Assembly (NCBI RefSeq): GCF_014489635.1
Contig: NZ_CP060828.1
Location: 1,364,001 to 1,428,000 of the forward strand
Direction of reading: 5' to 3'
DNA length: 64,000 bases
From: Streptomyces roseirectus
GTDB taxonomy: Bacteria > Actinomycetota > Actinomycetes > Streptomycetales > Streptomycetaceae
Every line of letters begins with the position of its first letter. Position 1 is the first letter of the stretch. Below the pieces are notes generated by a model that was given only the letters and a program-made list of their open reading frames with translations, ran no database searches and was not told where the DNA came from. This document shows positions 33,519 to 42,934 of the stretch, in pieces. Both the position numbers and the translations under genes were made by a program.

Positions 33519-36011
33519 TCACACGGCGGGTTCCCGGCGCTCGGCCCACCAGGCCGCGAGCTGGGCGCGGCGGCGCAGGCCGAGCTTGGTCAGGATGTTC
33601 TCGACGTGCCGGTCGACCGTCCTCGGCGAGAGGCTGAGCCGCGTCGCGATCCGCCGGTTGGTCAGGCCCTGGGCGACCAGCGCGGCCACGTCCCGCTCCC
33701 GCCGGGTCAGCGGTTTGACGGCGGTGTCGTCGTCCTCGTCCAGGGCCAGGGCGATGGCCTGGGCCGGCGTGTCGTACCGGCTGCCCTCCGCGAGGGCCTT
33801 GTCGCGGGCCTGCGGGCCCAGGGCCGAGGCGACGGCCTGCGCGCAGCGCGCGTGGTGGGCGCCGGACTCGGCGCCGGGGGCGATGCTGACGCCGCGGGCC
33901 AGCGCGCTCACGGCACCCAGCAGCAGCCCGGCGCGCGCGTGGGCGCCGCGCGCGGCGGCGATCCAGGCGAGCAGGTCCAGGGCGCGCGCGGTCGCCACGA
34001 AGTCGTCGAAGTCGCGCAGGATCTCCAGGGCCGCCCGGATGTGTGCCAGGGCCTGGTCGTGGTCGCCTCGGGCCCGCAGCTCGTAGCCCAGCGCCAGCAG
34101 GGCGTAGGAGCGGCAGTGCCGTTCGCCGTGGGCCTCGGCGAGGGCCACCGCGCGCCGGCCGGTGTCGAGGGCGCGCGGGTCGGCCAGCCGGCTCTGGGCG
34201 AGGGTCATCTGGAAGAGCCAGAACAGCGGCTGGGCGCTCTCGCCGGCGTCCTGGTGGGCGGCCAGCGCCTCCTCGAAGTGGGTGAGGGCCCGCGCGGACT
34301 CGTTCCGCAGGAGTGCCGAGGTGCCGCGCAGCCCCTGGACGGAGGCCAGGACGGACGGGCTCGCCAGCCGGTGGCCCAGGCGTTCGGCCTCGTCCAGCCG
34401 GCGCCGGGCCGCTTCCGGGTCGCCCTGGAGAAGGGCCAGCCAGGCGGCGGCGGACAGGGCACGCGCGCGGGGCAGGGTGGGCGCGGGTGCGGCGTCGAGC
34501 GCCCGGTCGAGGCGCCGGCGTCCCTCGGCGAGCAGGCCGCAGGCGCTCCAGTGGAAGCGCAGGGCGGCGGCCAGGGCGAGTTCGGCCTGCGCGTCGGCGT
34601 CAGTACCGGCGAGATCGTGCGCGTCAGCGTCAGTACCGGCAAGGCCGCGCGCGTCGGCATCGGTACCGGCAAGGCCGCGCGCGTCAACGTCAGTACCGGC
34701 AAGGCCGCGCGCGTCAACGTCGGCGCCAGCAAGGCCGCGCGCGTCAACGTCAGTACCGGCGAGATCGCGCGCGTCAGCGTCAGTACCGGCAAGGCCGCGC
34801 GCGTCGGCATCGGTACCGGCGAGGCCGCGCGCGTCGGCGTCGGCGCCGGCGAGGCCGTCGCGGTGGTCCAGGGCCAGGCGCAGGTTGGCGTGTTCGGCGC
34901 GCAGCCGGGCCAGGGCCTGCGGCTGGCCGGGGCCGTACCAGCGCTGCGCGAGGCGTTCGGCGAGGGCGAGATAAAAGTCGCGGTGGCGGCGCGCCAGGCG
35001 CTGCCGGTCGGGTTCGGTGAGCCGGGCGTGTCCGTACTCGCGCAGGATCTCCGGGAGGTGGTGGCGGGGCGGTCCGTCGCCGTCGCGGACGACCACGACG
35101 GACTGGGCGACCAGGCGGTCGAGGAGTGCGGGCACCTCGGCGGCGGTGATGCCGTCGCCCGAGCAGACGTCGGCGGCGGCGTCCGCGCCGAAGCCGTCGC
35201 GGAAGACGGACAGCCGGTTCCACAGCAGCCGTTCGGCGGGGGCGCACAGTTCGTAGCTCCACTCGACCATGCCCCGCAGGCTGTGCTGGCGCGGCGGCGC
35301 GGTGCGGCAGCCGCCGGTCAGCAGCGCGAACCGGTCGGTGAGCCGTTCCACGGCCACGTCGAGGGTGAGGCTGCGCAGCCGGGCCGCCGCCAGTTCGATG
35401 GCCAGCGGGAGCCCGTCCAGCTCCGCGCACAGCCGGACGGCCCGGTCCCGGTTCGCGTCGGTGACGCGGAAGTCCGGGCGGACGGCGGCGGCCCGGTCCT
35501 GGAGCAGTTCGACGGCCTCGCCGTCGGCCGGCAGCGGCGCGAGGGCGTGCACGTGTTCGCCGGGGACGGCCAGGGCCCGGCGGCCGGTCGCCAGGACGCC
35601 GAGCCCGGGGCAGGCCGCGAGCAGTGCCGTGACCAGGTCCGCGCTCGCGTCGGGGAGGTGTTCGCAGTTGTCGAGGACGACGAGCGCCCGGTGCCGGGCC
35701 AGCTGACCGATGAGGGCGTCCAGCGCGGGCCGGGTGCCGAGGTCGGGGAGGCGGAGCGCGCCCAGAGCGGTCGCGGCCACCGTCGAGGGGTCGCGCACCG
35801 GGGCCAGGTCGACCAGCCACACGCCGTCCGGGTAGGCGGCGGCGCAGAGGCCGGCCACGTGCAGCGCCAGGCGGGTCTTGCCCACGCCGCCCGTGCCGGT
35901 CAGCGTCACCAGGCGCGCGGTGCGCAGCAGACGGCGGACCTCGGCCACGTCACGCCGCCGGCCCACGAAACTCGTCAGGGGGGCCGGGAGGTTGCCTGCG
36001 ATGGGGGTCAC
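33519..36011 (-). CDS. LuxR family STAND regulator with an internal repeat insertion
   Basis: 830 aa from GTG. NLPAPLTSFVGRRRDVAEVR and TGTGGVGKTRLALHVA (P-loop) open the NB-ARC ATPase. RALVVLDNCEHL is Walker B, GVLATGRRAL sensor 1 and GLPLAIELAAARL the GxP motif. TPR-like helices fill residues about 480-720. The LuxR HTH is C-terminal (LTRRERDVAALVAQGLTNRR, then LSPRTVDRHVENILTKLGL). After LRAEHANLRLALDH, where relatives have a loop of about ten residues, there are nine 10-aa repeats of the GLAGTDADAR type (residues about 384-474). It reads into the S1 protease gene and is divergent from the S8 protease, so control of secreted proteases is plausible. Confidence 0.9.
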   Translation of the reverse strand: MTPIAGNLPAPLTSFVGRRRDVAEVRRLLRTARLVTLTGTGGVGKTRLALHVAGLCAAAYPDGVWLVDLAPVRDPSTVAATALGALRLPDLGTRPALDALIGQLARHRALVVLDNCEHLPDASADLVTALLAACPGLGVLATGRRALAVPGEHVHALAPLPADGEAVELLQDRAAAVRPDFRVTDANRDRAVRLCAELDGLPLAIELAAARLRSLTLDVAVERLTDRFALLTGGCRTAPPRQHSLRGMVEWSYELCAPAERLLWNRLSVFRDGFGADAAADVCSGDGITAAEVPALLDRLVAQSVVVVRDGDGPPRHHLPEILREYGHARLTEPDRQRLARRHRDFYLALAERLAQRWYGPGQPQALARLRAEHANLRLALDHRDGLAGADADARGLAGTDADARGLAGTDADARDLAGTDVDARGLAGADVDARGLAGTDVDARGLAGTDADARGLAGTDADAHDLAGTDADAQAELALAAALRFHWSACGLLAEGRRRLDRALDAAPAPTLPRARALSAAAWLALLQGDPEAARRRLDEAERLGHRLASPSVLASVQGLRGTSALLRNESARALTHFEEALAAHQDAGESAQPLFWLFQMTLAQSRLADPRALDTGRRAVALAEAHGERHCRSYALLALGYELRARGDHDQALAHIRAALEILRDFDDFVATARALDLLAWIAAARGAHARAGLLLGAVSALARGVSIAPGAESGAHHARCAQAVASALGPQARDKALAEGSRYDTPAQAIALALDEDDDTAVKPLTRRERDVAALVAQGLTNRRIATRLSLSPRTVDRHVENILTKLGLRRRAQLAAWWAERREPAV
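34591..34860. repeat. In-frame minisatellite, nine 30-bp units
   Basis: Nine units of exactly 30 bp of the type GCGTCAGCGTCAGTACCGGC plus AAGGCCGCGC follow one another inside the LuxR regulator gene. Units 2-3 and 7-8 are near copies, suggesting block duplication. The frame is preserved. Confidence 0.93.
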
Positions 36012-36037
36012 GCCTCACCTCGTGCGTCACGGACGTC

Positions 36038-36075
36038 CCACGAGCCTATCCGCTCACGCCTCTTACGCCTCGTGG
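36038..36075. promoter_or_regulatory. Inverted repeat between the LuxR regulator and the S8 protease
   Basis: CCACGAG (36038-36044) and CTCGTGG (36069-36075) form a 7-bp dyad with 31-bp centre spacing in the divergent gap. It could be the LuxR protein's site. Confidence 0.35.
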
Positions 36076-36147
36076 AGAACCGAACACGCGTGCCGTGCGT
36101 GATAGCGGTGAACGCAGGGGCACACAGACACGAGCGGGGGGACGCGA

Positions 36148-39100
36148 GTGGGATCGACAGCACGCGCGAGAACGGCGGCACTGGCCGCCCTGGTGGCCGG
36201 GGTCCTGGTCACGGGTGAGGCGACGGCCGGCGGTGAACCGGCGCGGGCCGCGGGCGTCGGGGCGCGCCCCGCGACGACCGTCACCCTGATCACCGGGGAC
36301 CGGGTGGCCGTCGGCGAGGACGGCCGGGTCGCCTCGCTCGTCCGGGGCGAGGGCCGCGAGAAGGTCGGCTTCTCGGTGCGGCGCGCGGGCGGCCACACCC
36401 ACGTGATCCCGCAGGACGCCCTGCGCCTGATCGCCGACGGGGTGCTCGACCGGCGCCTGTTCGACGTCACGCGCCTGGCCGCCGACGGCTACGGCGACGC
36501 GCTGCCGCTGATCGTCTCCTACCGGGGGCCCGCCATGAAGACGGCGGCCCGCGACCCGTTCGCGGGGCTGGCCGTCCGGGAGCGGCGCGCGCTGCCCGCC
36601 GTCGACGGCGAGGCGTTCGCCGTGTCCGGGGCCGCGACCCCGGCCCTGTGGAAGGCCGTCACCGGCCGCGCCTCGGCCCGGACGGCGGACGGCGCGAGCG
36701 CGCCCGTGCGGCCCATCACCCGGGTCTGGCTGGACGCGAAGGTCCGGGCCTCCCTCGCCGAGAGCGTGCCGCGCATCGGCGCACCCGCCCTGTGGAAGTC
36801 CGGTCAGACCGGCAAGGGCGTCACGGTGGCGGTCCTGGACTCGGGCGTGGACGAGACCCACCCGGACCTCAAGGGCGTCGAGGTCACGCAGAAGAACTTC
36901 AGCGGCGCCCCCGACGTCAAGGACCGCTACGGGCACGGCACCCACGTGGCGTCCATCCTCGCCGGCAGCGGCGCGCGGTCCGGCGGCCGGTACAAGGGCG
37001 TGGCGCCCGGGGTGCGGCTGCTGGACGGCAAGGTGCTGGCCGACGACGGCTTCGGGGACACCTCGGGCATCGTGGCCGGCATGCAGTGGGCCGTCGACCA
37101 GGGCGCGCGGGTGGTCAACATGAGCCTGGGCTCCCTCGACTCCCCCGGTACCGACCCGATGGAGGCGGCCGTCGCCCGGCTGTCCGGCAAGGCCCTGTTC
37201 GTGGTGTCCGCCGGCAACGACGGCGCGAAGCCCGGCACGATCGGCACGCCCGGCAGCGCCCCGGCCGCGCTGACCGTGGGGTCCGTGGACAAGCAGGACC
37301 GGATCGCGGACGACTCCAGCCGCGGCCCGAACCTCGACGGCACGCCCAAGCCGGACATCACCGGCCCCGGCGTCGACATCACCGCCGCCCAGACCACGCA
37401 GGGCTCCGAGCCCGCGGGGGACGGCTACGCCGTGCACAGCGGGACGTCGATGGCGGCCCCGCACGTCGCGGGCGCCGCCGCCCTGCTGCTCCAGCGGCGC
37501 CCGGAGCTGAGCGGGGCCCGGCTGAAGTCGCTGCTGACCGGCTCGGCCGAGCCGAATCCACGGCTGAGCGCGCACGAGCAGGGCGCGGGCCGGGTGGACG
37601 TGGCGCGCGCGGCGGGCGCCCAGGTCGTCGCCGAGCCCGGCTCGCTCGGTTTCGGCATGCAGGCGTGGCCGCACAGCGACGACAAGCCGCTCTCCCGGAC
37701 GCTCACCTACCGCAACCTGGGCACGCGGCCGGTCACCCTCCGGCTGAGCACGTCCGGGACCGCCCCGGCGGGCATGTTCACCGTCAAGGACGCGCAGCTC
37801 ACCGTCCCGGCCGGCGGCACCGCGACGACCTCCGTCGTCGCCGACACCCGCAAGGGCACCCTCGACGGCGTCTTCGGCGGCACCGTCCTCGCGGCGGGCG
37901 ACGGACAGCAGGTGCGCACGGGGCTCGTGGTGGAGCGCGAGGTGGAGTCGTACGACGTGACGGTGCGGCACATCGACGCCGACGGGGCGAACCCGGCCGC
38001 GTACACCACGACGATCACCTCCCGGGGTGAGGGCGGCGGGTACGTGGAGCTGCCGTACCGGGCGGACGGCACGGTGGTGCAGCGGCTGCGCAAGGGGAGC
38101 TACCACCTGGACAGCCTCGTCTTCGCGGCGGACAACACGCCGGGCTTCTTCGTCCAGCCGGTGCTGGAGGTGAACCGGACGCTCACGGTCACGCTCGACT
38201 CCCGCAAGGCGAAGCCGTTCACGGTGAAGGCGCCGGATCCGGCCGCGAAACCCGTCACCTCGAACGTCGGCTACTTCGACCCGAGTTCCGGCGTGGGCAA
38301 CTCCTGGTCGTCCGGCGGGGCGCCGCCGGTGCGCACGCTGGCCCTCGGCCCGGTGTCCCCCAGGCTCAAGGCCCAGTTCAACGGCGTGTGGAAGGCGCCC
38401 GGCGCGGCCGGACAGAACGTCGACCACCGGTTCGCCTTCCACCGCACGGGCAGCTTCTTCACCGGCCTGAACCGCACCGTCACCCGGGCCGAGGTCGCCG
38501 AGGTGAAGCTCGGCTTCGGCGCCTCCGCCGCCGGCGTCAGGGGCCGCGTCCACATCACGCCGCTGGACCCGGACGGGGACACGGCCGGCATCGCGGAACC
38601 GCAGGAGCAGAAGCTGCCCCGGTCCACCACGCACTACCTGAGCGCGGACGGGGTGCGCTGGTCGTGGACGGCGGCGCAGGTCGACGCGCGCGGCGAGGCG
38701 CGGGTGGAGTACACGAAGGAGCGGGTGACGTACAAGGCGGGCTCCAGCCAGGTGCTGCGGTTCAACACCGGTGTCGTCGGCCCCGACCTCGCGGCGAAGG
38801 GCCCGCAGGGTGCCGACCGGACCGGTGACCTCATCAGCGCGCGGATCTCGCTGTTCAACGACGGCAGCGGCAATCCGGGGACCTCGGTCGTCGCCAAGGG
38901 CTTCGCGCGGCTGGAGTCCGGCGGGCGGGTCCTCGGCGAGGGGCCGGCCACGGAGTGGCTGAGCACGGAGGTGCCGGCCGCGTCCGCCGCGTACCGGCTG
39001 ACCGTCGAGGGGAGCCGGGCCGCCGTCGACACCGCCACCAGCACCAAGGTGTCGGGCGTGTGGACGTTCACCTCCGCCCGGCCCGCCTCGGGCGCCACGG

Positions 39101-39429
39101 CCCGGCTGCCCCTGTCGACGGTGCGGCTCGCCCCGCAGCTCAGCCTGCGCGGCACGGCTCCGGCGGGCGGCACCCTCACCGTTCCGCTCCGGATCGGCGG
39201 ACCCGCCGCCGGGGCCGGACAGGTCGCCGCCCTGGCCGTGCACGTCTCCTACGACGCCGGGCGCACCTGGAAGCCGCTCACGGTCACCACCGACACCAAG
39301 GGCGCCCGCTCGGTGACCGTCAAGCATCCCGCCACCGCCAAGGCGGCCACCTTCCGCGTCGACCTCAAGGACAAGGCGGGCAACACGGTCCGCGAGACCA
39401 TCACCAACGCGTACCTGCTCGCGCCCTGA
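36148..39429 (+). CDS. Secreted subtilisin-like (S8) serine protease, large multidomain
   Basis: 1093 aa from GTG after GGGGGGACGCGA. The signal peptide (ARTAALAALVAGVLVTGEAT) is followed by a propeptide (VTLITGDRVAVGEDGRVASL). The peptidase domain runs over residues about 215-500 with D231 (VAVLDSGVDETHPDL), H263 (YGHGTHVAS), an oxyanion N in VSAGNDG and S434 (SGTSMAAPHVAG). The C-terminal 600 residues are beta-sandwich-like domains, probably for substrate or wall binding (VTLRLSTSGTAPAGMFTV, WTFTSARPASG, VHVSYDAGRTWKPLTV). The TVTLITGD opening is shared with a large Streptomyces S8 group. It is extracellular and acts in nutrient release or differentiation. Confidence 0.93.
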   Translation: MGSTARARTAALAALVAGVLVTGEATAGGEPARAAGVGARPATTVTLITGDRVAVGEDGRVASLVRGEGREKVGFSVRRAGGHTHVIPQDALRLIADGVLDRRLFDVTRLAADGYGDALPLIVSYRGPAMKTAARDPFAGLAVRERRALPAVDGEAFAVSGAATPALWKAVTGRASARTADGASAPVRPITRVWLDAKVRASLAESVPRIGAPALWKSGQTGKGVTVAVLDSGVDETHPDLKGVEVTQKNFSGAPDVKDRYGHGTHVASILAGSGARSGGRYKGVAPGVRLLDGKVLADDGFGDTSGIVAGMQWAVDQGARVVNMSLGSLDSPGTDPMEAAVARLSGKALFVVSAGNDGAKPGTIGTPGSAPAALTVGSVDKQDRIADDSSRGPNLDGTPKPDITGPGVDITAAQTTQGSEPAGDGYAVHSGTSMAAPHVAGAAALLLQRRPELSGARLKSLLTGSAEPNPRLSAHEQGAGRVDVARAAGAQVVAEPGSLGFGMQAWPHSDDKPLSRTLTYRNLGTRPVTLRLSTSGTAPAGMFTVKDAQLTVPAGGTATTSVVADTRKGTLDGVFGGTVLAAGDGQQVRTGLVVEREVESYDVTVRHIDADGANPAAYTTTITSRGEGGGYVELPYRADGTVVQRLRKGSYHLDSLVFAADNTPGFFVQPVLEVNRTLTVTLDSRKAKPFTVKAPDPAAKPVTSNVGYFDPSSGVGNSWSSGGAPPVRTLALGPVSPRLKAQFNGVWKAPGAAGQNVDHRFAFHRTGSFFTGLNRTVTRAEVAEVKLGFGASAAGVRGRVHITPLDPDGDTAGIAEPQEQKLPRSTTHYLSADGVRWSWTAAQVDARGEARVEYTKERVTYKAGSSQVLRFNTGVVGPDLAAKGPQGADRTGDLISARISLFNDGSGNPGTSVVAKGFARLESGGRVLGEGPATEWLSTEVPAASAAYRLTVEGSRAAVDTATSTKVSGVWTFTSARPASGATARLPLSTVRLAPQLSLRGTAPAGGTLTVPLRIGGPAAGAGQVAALAVHVSYDAGRTWKPLTVTTDTKGARSVTVKHPATAKAATFRVDLKDKAGNTVRETITNAYLLAP

Positions 39430-39446
39430 GACCGCCCGTGCTCTGA

Positions 39447-39491
39447 TCCGGCTGGCCGGCCGGTTGGTTGGCCGGTCGGCCGGCCGGCTGC
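39447..39491. terminator. GC-rich repeat/hairpin after the S8 protease gene
   Basis: GGCCGG units are repeated in a row (GCTGGCCGGCCGG, later CGGCCGGCCGGCTG) and can fold on themselves. The position between convergent genes suggests a terminator, but no T-run follows. Confidence 0.4.
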
Positions 39492-39697
39492 GGGCAGGGG
39501 CCGGTGCGAAAACGCCGTCACGGCACGGCCGGCCGTATCAGTCGGGTGCCGGAGCACGCCGACGGACGTACCGGCTGCCGGGCCGGCGTCAGAGCCCACG
39601 CCGTCGCGGGCTCTCTCACGGCCGGCTGCGGGACCAGGCCCTCGGCCGGCTCGCGCACCCCGCCGACGGCACCCTCGGCCGTGGACGGTCCTCGCTG

Positions 39698-40444
39698 TCA
39701 GCCGACGGTCAACTGGTCGACGTCCCTGCGGAGTTGCGGAAGGTCGGCGTGGAGCGTGCCCGGGCACTGGGTCGCCGCCCAGTCCCGGTGCCCGCTGATG
39801 GCCGCGACGGTCCGGGTGACCCCGCTGACCGGGTTGCGGTAGACGACGGTGGCGAGCGGGTCGACCGAGTGCCGCGCGGCGAGTTCGGCCAGGAGCTGGA
39901 CGAGGGAGGCGCGGGCCGCGGCCGACACGGGCGTGTCGGTGAACGTGCCGAGCAGCGCGATCCCGAGGTTGCCGGAGTTGTAGCTCCCGATGTGCGCGGC
40001 GGTGACGAGACGTCCGGCGGCGTCGTGCGCGGGGGTGCCGTCGGTGCCGGACCAACGTCCCTCGTAGACACGGCCGTTCGCGTCTATCAGGTAGTGGTAG
40101 CCGAGGTCGCCGTACCCCTTGCCGACGGCGTCGTTCCGGTAGATCGCGCGGACCCTCGCCGCCGGGTCGGGGTTGCTGCTGCCGTCGGCGGTGTGGTGCA
40201 GGGACAGGGTCTGGAGCGGGTAGTACTCCGGCGGCCAGATCTCGGTCCCGCCGGCGGTGAACCGCAGCGATTCGTCGGCCCCCCAGGCGGCTCGGGTCAC
40301 GAGGGGGTAGGCGGCTCGGGCGAGGGGGCCTGCCGACGCCGGGCGGCCGAGGGCCAGGGTCGCGGCGGTGCCGAGCGCTCCGAGGAGCACAACTCTGCGG
40401 GGCGACACTGCTGAGCGGGAGACTGACTGTTCCGAACGTCCCAT
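39698..40444 (-). CDS. Tat-exported N-acetylmuramoyl-L-alanine amidase / PGRP-type
   Basis: 248 aa. SPRRVVLLGALGTAATLALG is a twin-arginine signal peptide. The amidase_2/PGRP domain follows: LVTRAAWGADE, LQTLSLHHTADG (zinc His), DLGYHYLIDANGRVYEGRW (catalytic Tyr), AHIGSYNSGNLGIALLGTF and ISGHRDWAATQCPGTL (second His and zinc Cys). It cleaves the amide link between MurNAc and L-Ala in peptidoglycan outside the membrane. It is a single gene, convergent with the S8 protease. Confidence 0.93.
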   Translation of the reverse strand: MGRSEQSVSRSAVSPRRVVLLGALGTAATLALGRPASAGPLARAAYPLVTRAAWGADESLRFTAGGTEIWPPEYYPLQTLSLHHTADGSSNPDPAARVRAIYRNDAVGKGYGDLGYHYLIDANGRVYEGRWSGTDGTPAHDAAGRLVTAAHIGSYNSGNLGIALLGTFTDTPVSAAARASLVQLLAELAARHSVDPLATVVYRNPVSGVTRTVAAISGHRDWAATQCPGTLHADLPQLRRDVDQLTVG

Positions 40445-40648
40445 GGTGTGGCCGGTCCTCTCCTGGCGTGGTGCGCTGTCGTGGAACGAGCCGGGCTGAC
40501 TCCGCTCAACAGCCTGTCGGCTGCGCGGAGTTGGCGCCAGACTTCGGCAACGACCCTTGAGTTCTGGTCACCGAACCAGCGGAGGCACGACTCCGGCCGC
40601 CCGAGGAAGCAGTCCCCCTGGTCCCCAAGAGGTCCCCAGAAATGACCA

Positions 40649-40682
40649 AGAGGCCCCATCGGATCTCTCCGACGGAGCCTCT
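40649..40682 (-). terminator. Terminator of the tRNA-Pro gene
   Basis: AGAGGC (40649-40654) pairs with GCCTCT (40677-40682), with an inner TCGGA/TCCGA stem. On the minus strand it is followed by TTGGTCATTTCT. It lies 20 bp beyond the tRNA 3' end. Confidence 0.65.
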
Positions 40683-40701
40683 GACCTACCGACTTCTTCA
40701 G

Positions 40702-40775
<74 letters not shown>

Positions 40776-40819
40776 TGGTGTTCGCGTGGTCGGTGACCGC
40801 GTGAACACGCAGGTAAACC

Positions 40820-42241
40820 TTACCGCACGGGAGCGGGTGTCTTCGCCGGGGCGGGGTTCGTCCCGGTGCGGGCGGGGCGGGTGGTGGGGACGAGGAGGGC
40901 CGCGAGGGCGGCGGCGAGGCAGAGGAGGGCGAGCAGGGTGAAGCCGTGGGTGTAGCCGGCGGCGCGGGGGAAGCCGGAGGGCTGGAGGCCGCCGGTGACC
41001 AGGACGCTGGTCACGGCCGCGCCGATGGAGCCGCCGATGGTGCGGATGTTGGCGTTCATGCCGGTCGCTGCGCCGGTCTGGGCGGGCGGGACGCTGGCGA
41101 CGATCAGGTTGGCCATGGAGGCGAAGGCGAGCCCGATGCCGAGGCCGAACACGCCCGCGACGAGGGCCACGTGCCACTGCGCGTCGTGCCACAGCGCGAG
41201 GAACCCGAGGGCGAGCGCGCCGAGCCCGGAGCCGGTGACGAGCAGCGCCTTGGAACCGACGCGCGGGGCGAGCCGTCCACTGAGCACGCCGGAGACGAAC
41301 ATCGCGACCAGCATCGGCAGCATGAGCAGGCCGGACGCGGTGACGCTCGCGCCGAAGCCGTACCCGGCGCTGCGGGGCGTCTGCACGAAGCCCGGCAGGA
41401 ACGACCAGATCGCGTACATGCCCGCGCCGAACAGCAGCGCGGCGAGGTTGGTCGTCCACACGGCGGGCAGTCGCATGATCCGCAGGTCGATCAGCGGGCT
41501 CGCGGAGCGGGACTCGGCGTACAGCCAGGCGGCGGCGAGGACGGCGGCGAGCCCGAACAGCCCGAGGACCCGGCCCGACCCCCAGCCCCAGGTGCCCGCC
41601 TGACTGAGCGGCAGAAGCAGCGCGACGAGCCACCCGGACAGCAGCACCGCACCGAGCCAGCTCACCGTGCCCGAGGCCCGGTCCGGCGACTCGGGCACGT
41701 ACCGCACGGCGATCGCGGCGGCCCCGGCGACGATCACGACCGGTATCCAGAACAGCCACCGGTAGTCGAGCGCGGAGACGATCGGCCCGGCGGCGACCAT
41801 GCCGACCCCGCCACCCGCGGCGATGACGGCGGACAGGGCGCTGATGCGGCCGGGCACGTCCTGTGCGGCGAACTCGTCGCGGATGATGCCGAAGGAGAGC
41901 GGGACGAGGGCGCCGCCGACGCCCTGGATCACGCGGGCGACGATGAGGACGCCGATGGTCGGGGCGAGCGCGGCGAGCAGACAGCCCGCGAGGACGGCCA
42001 GCAGGACGGCGACGAGGGTGCGCTTGCGGCCGATCAGGTCGCCGACGCGGCCGAGGACCGGGGTGAACACGGACGCCGAGAGCAGGTAGGCGGTCATCAC
42101 CCAGGTCGCCGTCGACTGCGAGGCGTGCAGGGCGTGCTGGACCGTCGGCAGGGCGGGCGCGATGAGCGACTGGAGCATGGCGAACACACCCGCGCCTGTC
42201 GCGAGGACCGCGAAGGTGAGGCGGGAGGACGAGCGAGGCAT
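40820..42241 (-). CDS. MFS drug exporter (DHA2-like, 14 TM)
   Basis: 473 aa from the ATG at 42241, preceded by GAGAGG; an upstream in-frame ATG at 42295 would lie within the operator array and is not used. LTFAVLATGAGVFAMLQSLI is TM1, GRVGDLIGRKRTLV the cytoplasmic loop motif A and RVIQGVGGALVPLSFGIIRD motif C-like. About fourteen hydrophobic segments are visible, and the C-terminus is Pro/Ala-rich. It exports unknown small molecules by proton antiport. The divergent TetR gene and three operator palindromes show it is inducible. Confidence 0.92.
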   Translation of the reverse strand: MPRSSSRLTFAVLATGAGVFAMLQSLIAPALPTVQHALHASQSTATWVMTAYLLSASVFTPVLGRVGDLIGRKRTLVAVLLAVLAGCLLAALAPTIGVLIVARVIQGVGGALVPLSFGIIRDEFAAQDVPGRISALSAVIAAGGGVGMVAAGPIVSALDYRWLFWIPVVIVAGAAAIAVRYVPESPDRASGTVSWLGAVLLSGWLVALLLPLSQAGTWGWGSGRVLGLFGLAAVLAAAWLYAESRSASPLIDLRIMRLPAVWTTNLAALLFGAGMYAIWSFLPGFVQTPRSAGYGFGASVTASGLLMLPMLVAMFVSGVLSGRLAPRVGSKALLVTGSGLGALALGFLALWHDAQWHVALVAGVFGLGIGLAFASMANLIVASVPPAQTGAATGMNANIRTIGGSIGAAVTSVLVTGGLQPSGFPRAAGYTHGFTLLALLCLAAALAALLVPTTRPARTGTNPAPAKTPAPVR

Positions 42242-42263
42242 GAGGAACCTCTCGAATGGTAAA

Positions 42264-42330
42264 GTGGAGGTACCCCTCCACCATAACGGAGGCAAACCTC
42301 CGCTTCAAGGCTTTCCGGAGGTGAACCTCC
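42264..42330. promoter_or_regulatory. Three TetR operator palindromes in the MFS/TetR divergent promoter
   Basis: Site 1 is GTGGAGG-TACC-CCTCCAC (42264-42281), site 2 CGGAGG-CAAA-CCTCCG (42287-42302) and site 3 GGAGG-TGAA-CCTCC (42317-42330). Each has the form GGAGG-N4-CCTCC. Centres are 22 and 29 bp apart. The array spans most of the 114-bp gap, so it should cover both promoters. Confidence 0.8.
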
Positions 42331-42355
42331 ACTTTTTTCGGCCCGGGAGGCCACC

Positions 42356-42934
42356 GTGACCGCCCAGTCGTTCCCCATCACGGCGATCGTCGCCGCCCAG
42401 CGCCCGCACCGGAAGGACGCGGCCCGCAACTACGACGCGCTGCTCGCCGCCGCGCGCGAGGCGTTCGCGGAGCACGGCGCCGAGGCGTCCCTGGAGGACA
42501 TCGCGCGGCGCGCGGGCGTCGGCATCGCGACGCTGTACCGCAACTTCCCCACCCGCCGGGCCCTGTTCGAGAGCGTCTACGCGGACGAGGTCAACGCCCT
42601 GTGCGAGGCGGCCGACGACGTCGCCGACCTCCCGCCCTGGCAGGCCGTCACCACCTGGCTGGAACGCTTCACCGCCTACATGGTCACCAAGCGCGCGGTG
42701 CGCGAGGCGCTGGAGGAGCAGTCCGAGATCTTCGACGCCTGCCGCACGTCGCTGTACGCGGCCGGCGGCCCGCTCTTCACGCGCGCGCAGGAGGCCGGCG
42801 AGGCCCGCCCCGACATGGAGTTCTCGGACCTGCTGCGACTGGTCGCGGGCGTCACCGCGACCCACTTCCCGGACGACGCGCAGCGCGAACGCGTCCTCGG
42901 GATCGCCCTGGACGGAGTGCGCAAGACCCCCTGA
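42356..42934 (+). CDS. TetR family repressor of the MFS exporter
   Basis: 192 aa from GTG. The HTH is YDALLAAAREAFAEHGAEAS and AGVGIATLYRNFPTRRALFE, and the C-terminal helical domain (WLERFTAYMVTKRAVREALE, DLLRLVAGVTATHFPDDAQR) is the SbtR-like ligand pocket. It is divergent from the MFS gene with three matching palindromes between them, so auto- and cross-repression is well supported. Its inducer is probably an exporter substrate. Confidence 0.92.
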   Translation: MTAQSFPITAIVAAQRPHRKDAARNYDALLAAAREAFAEHGAEASLEDIARRAGVGIATLYRNFPTRRALFESVYADEVNALCEAADDVADLPPWQAVTTWLERFTAYMVTKRAVREALEEQSEIFDACRTSLYAAGGPLFTRAQEAGEARPDMEFSDLLRLVAGVTATHFPDDAQRERVLGIALDGVRKTP

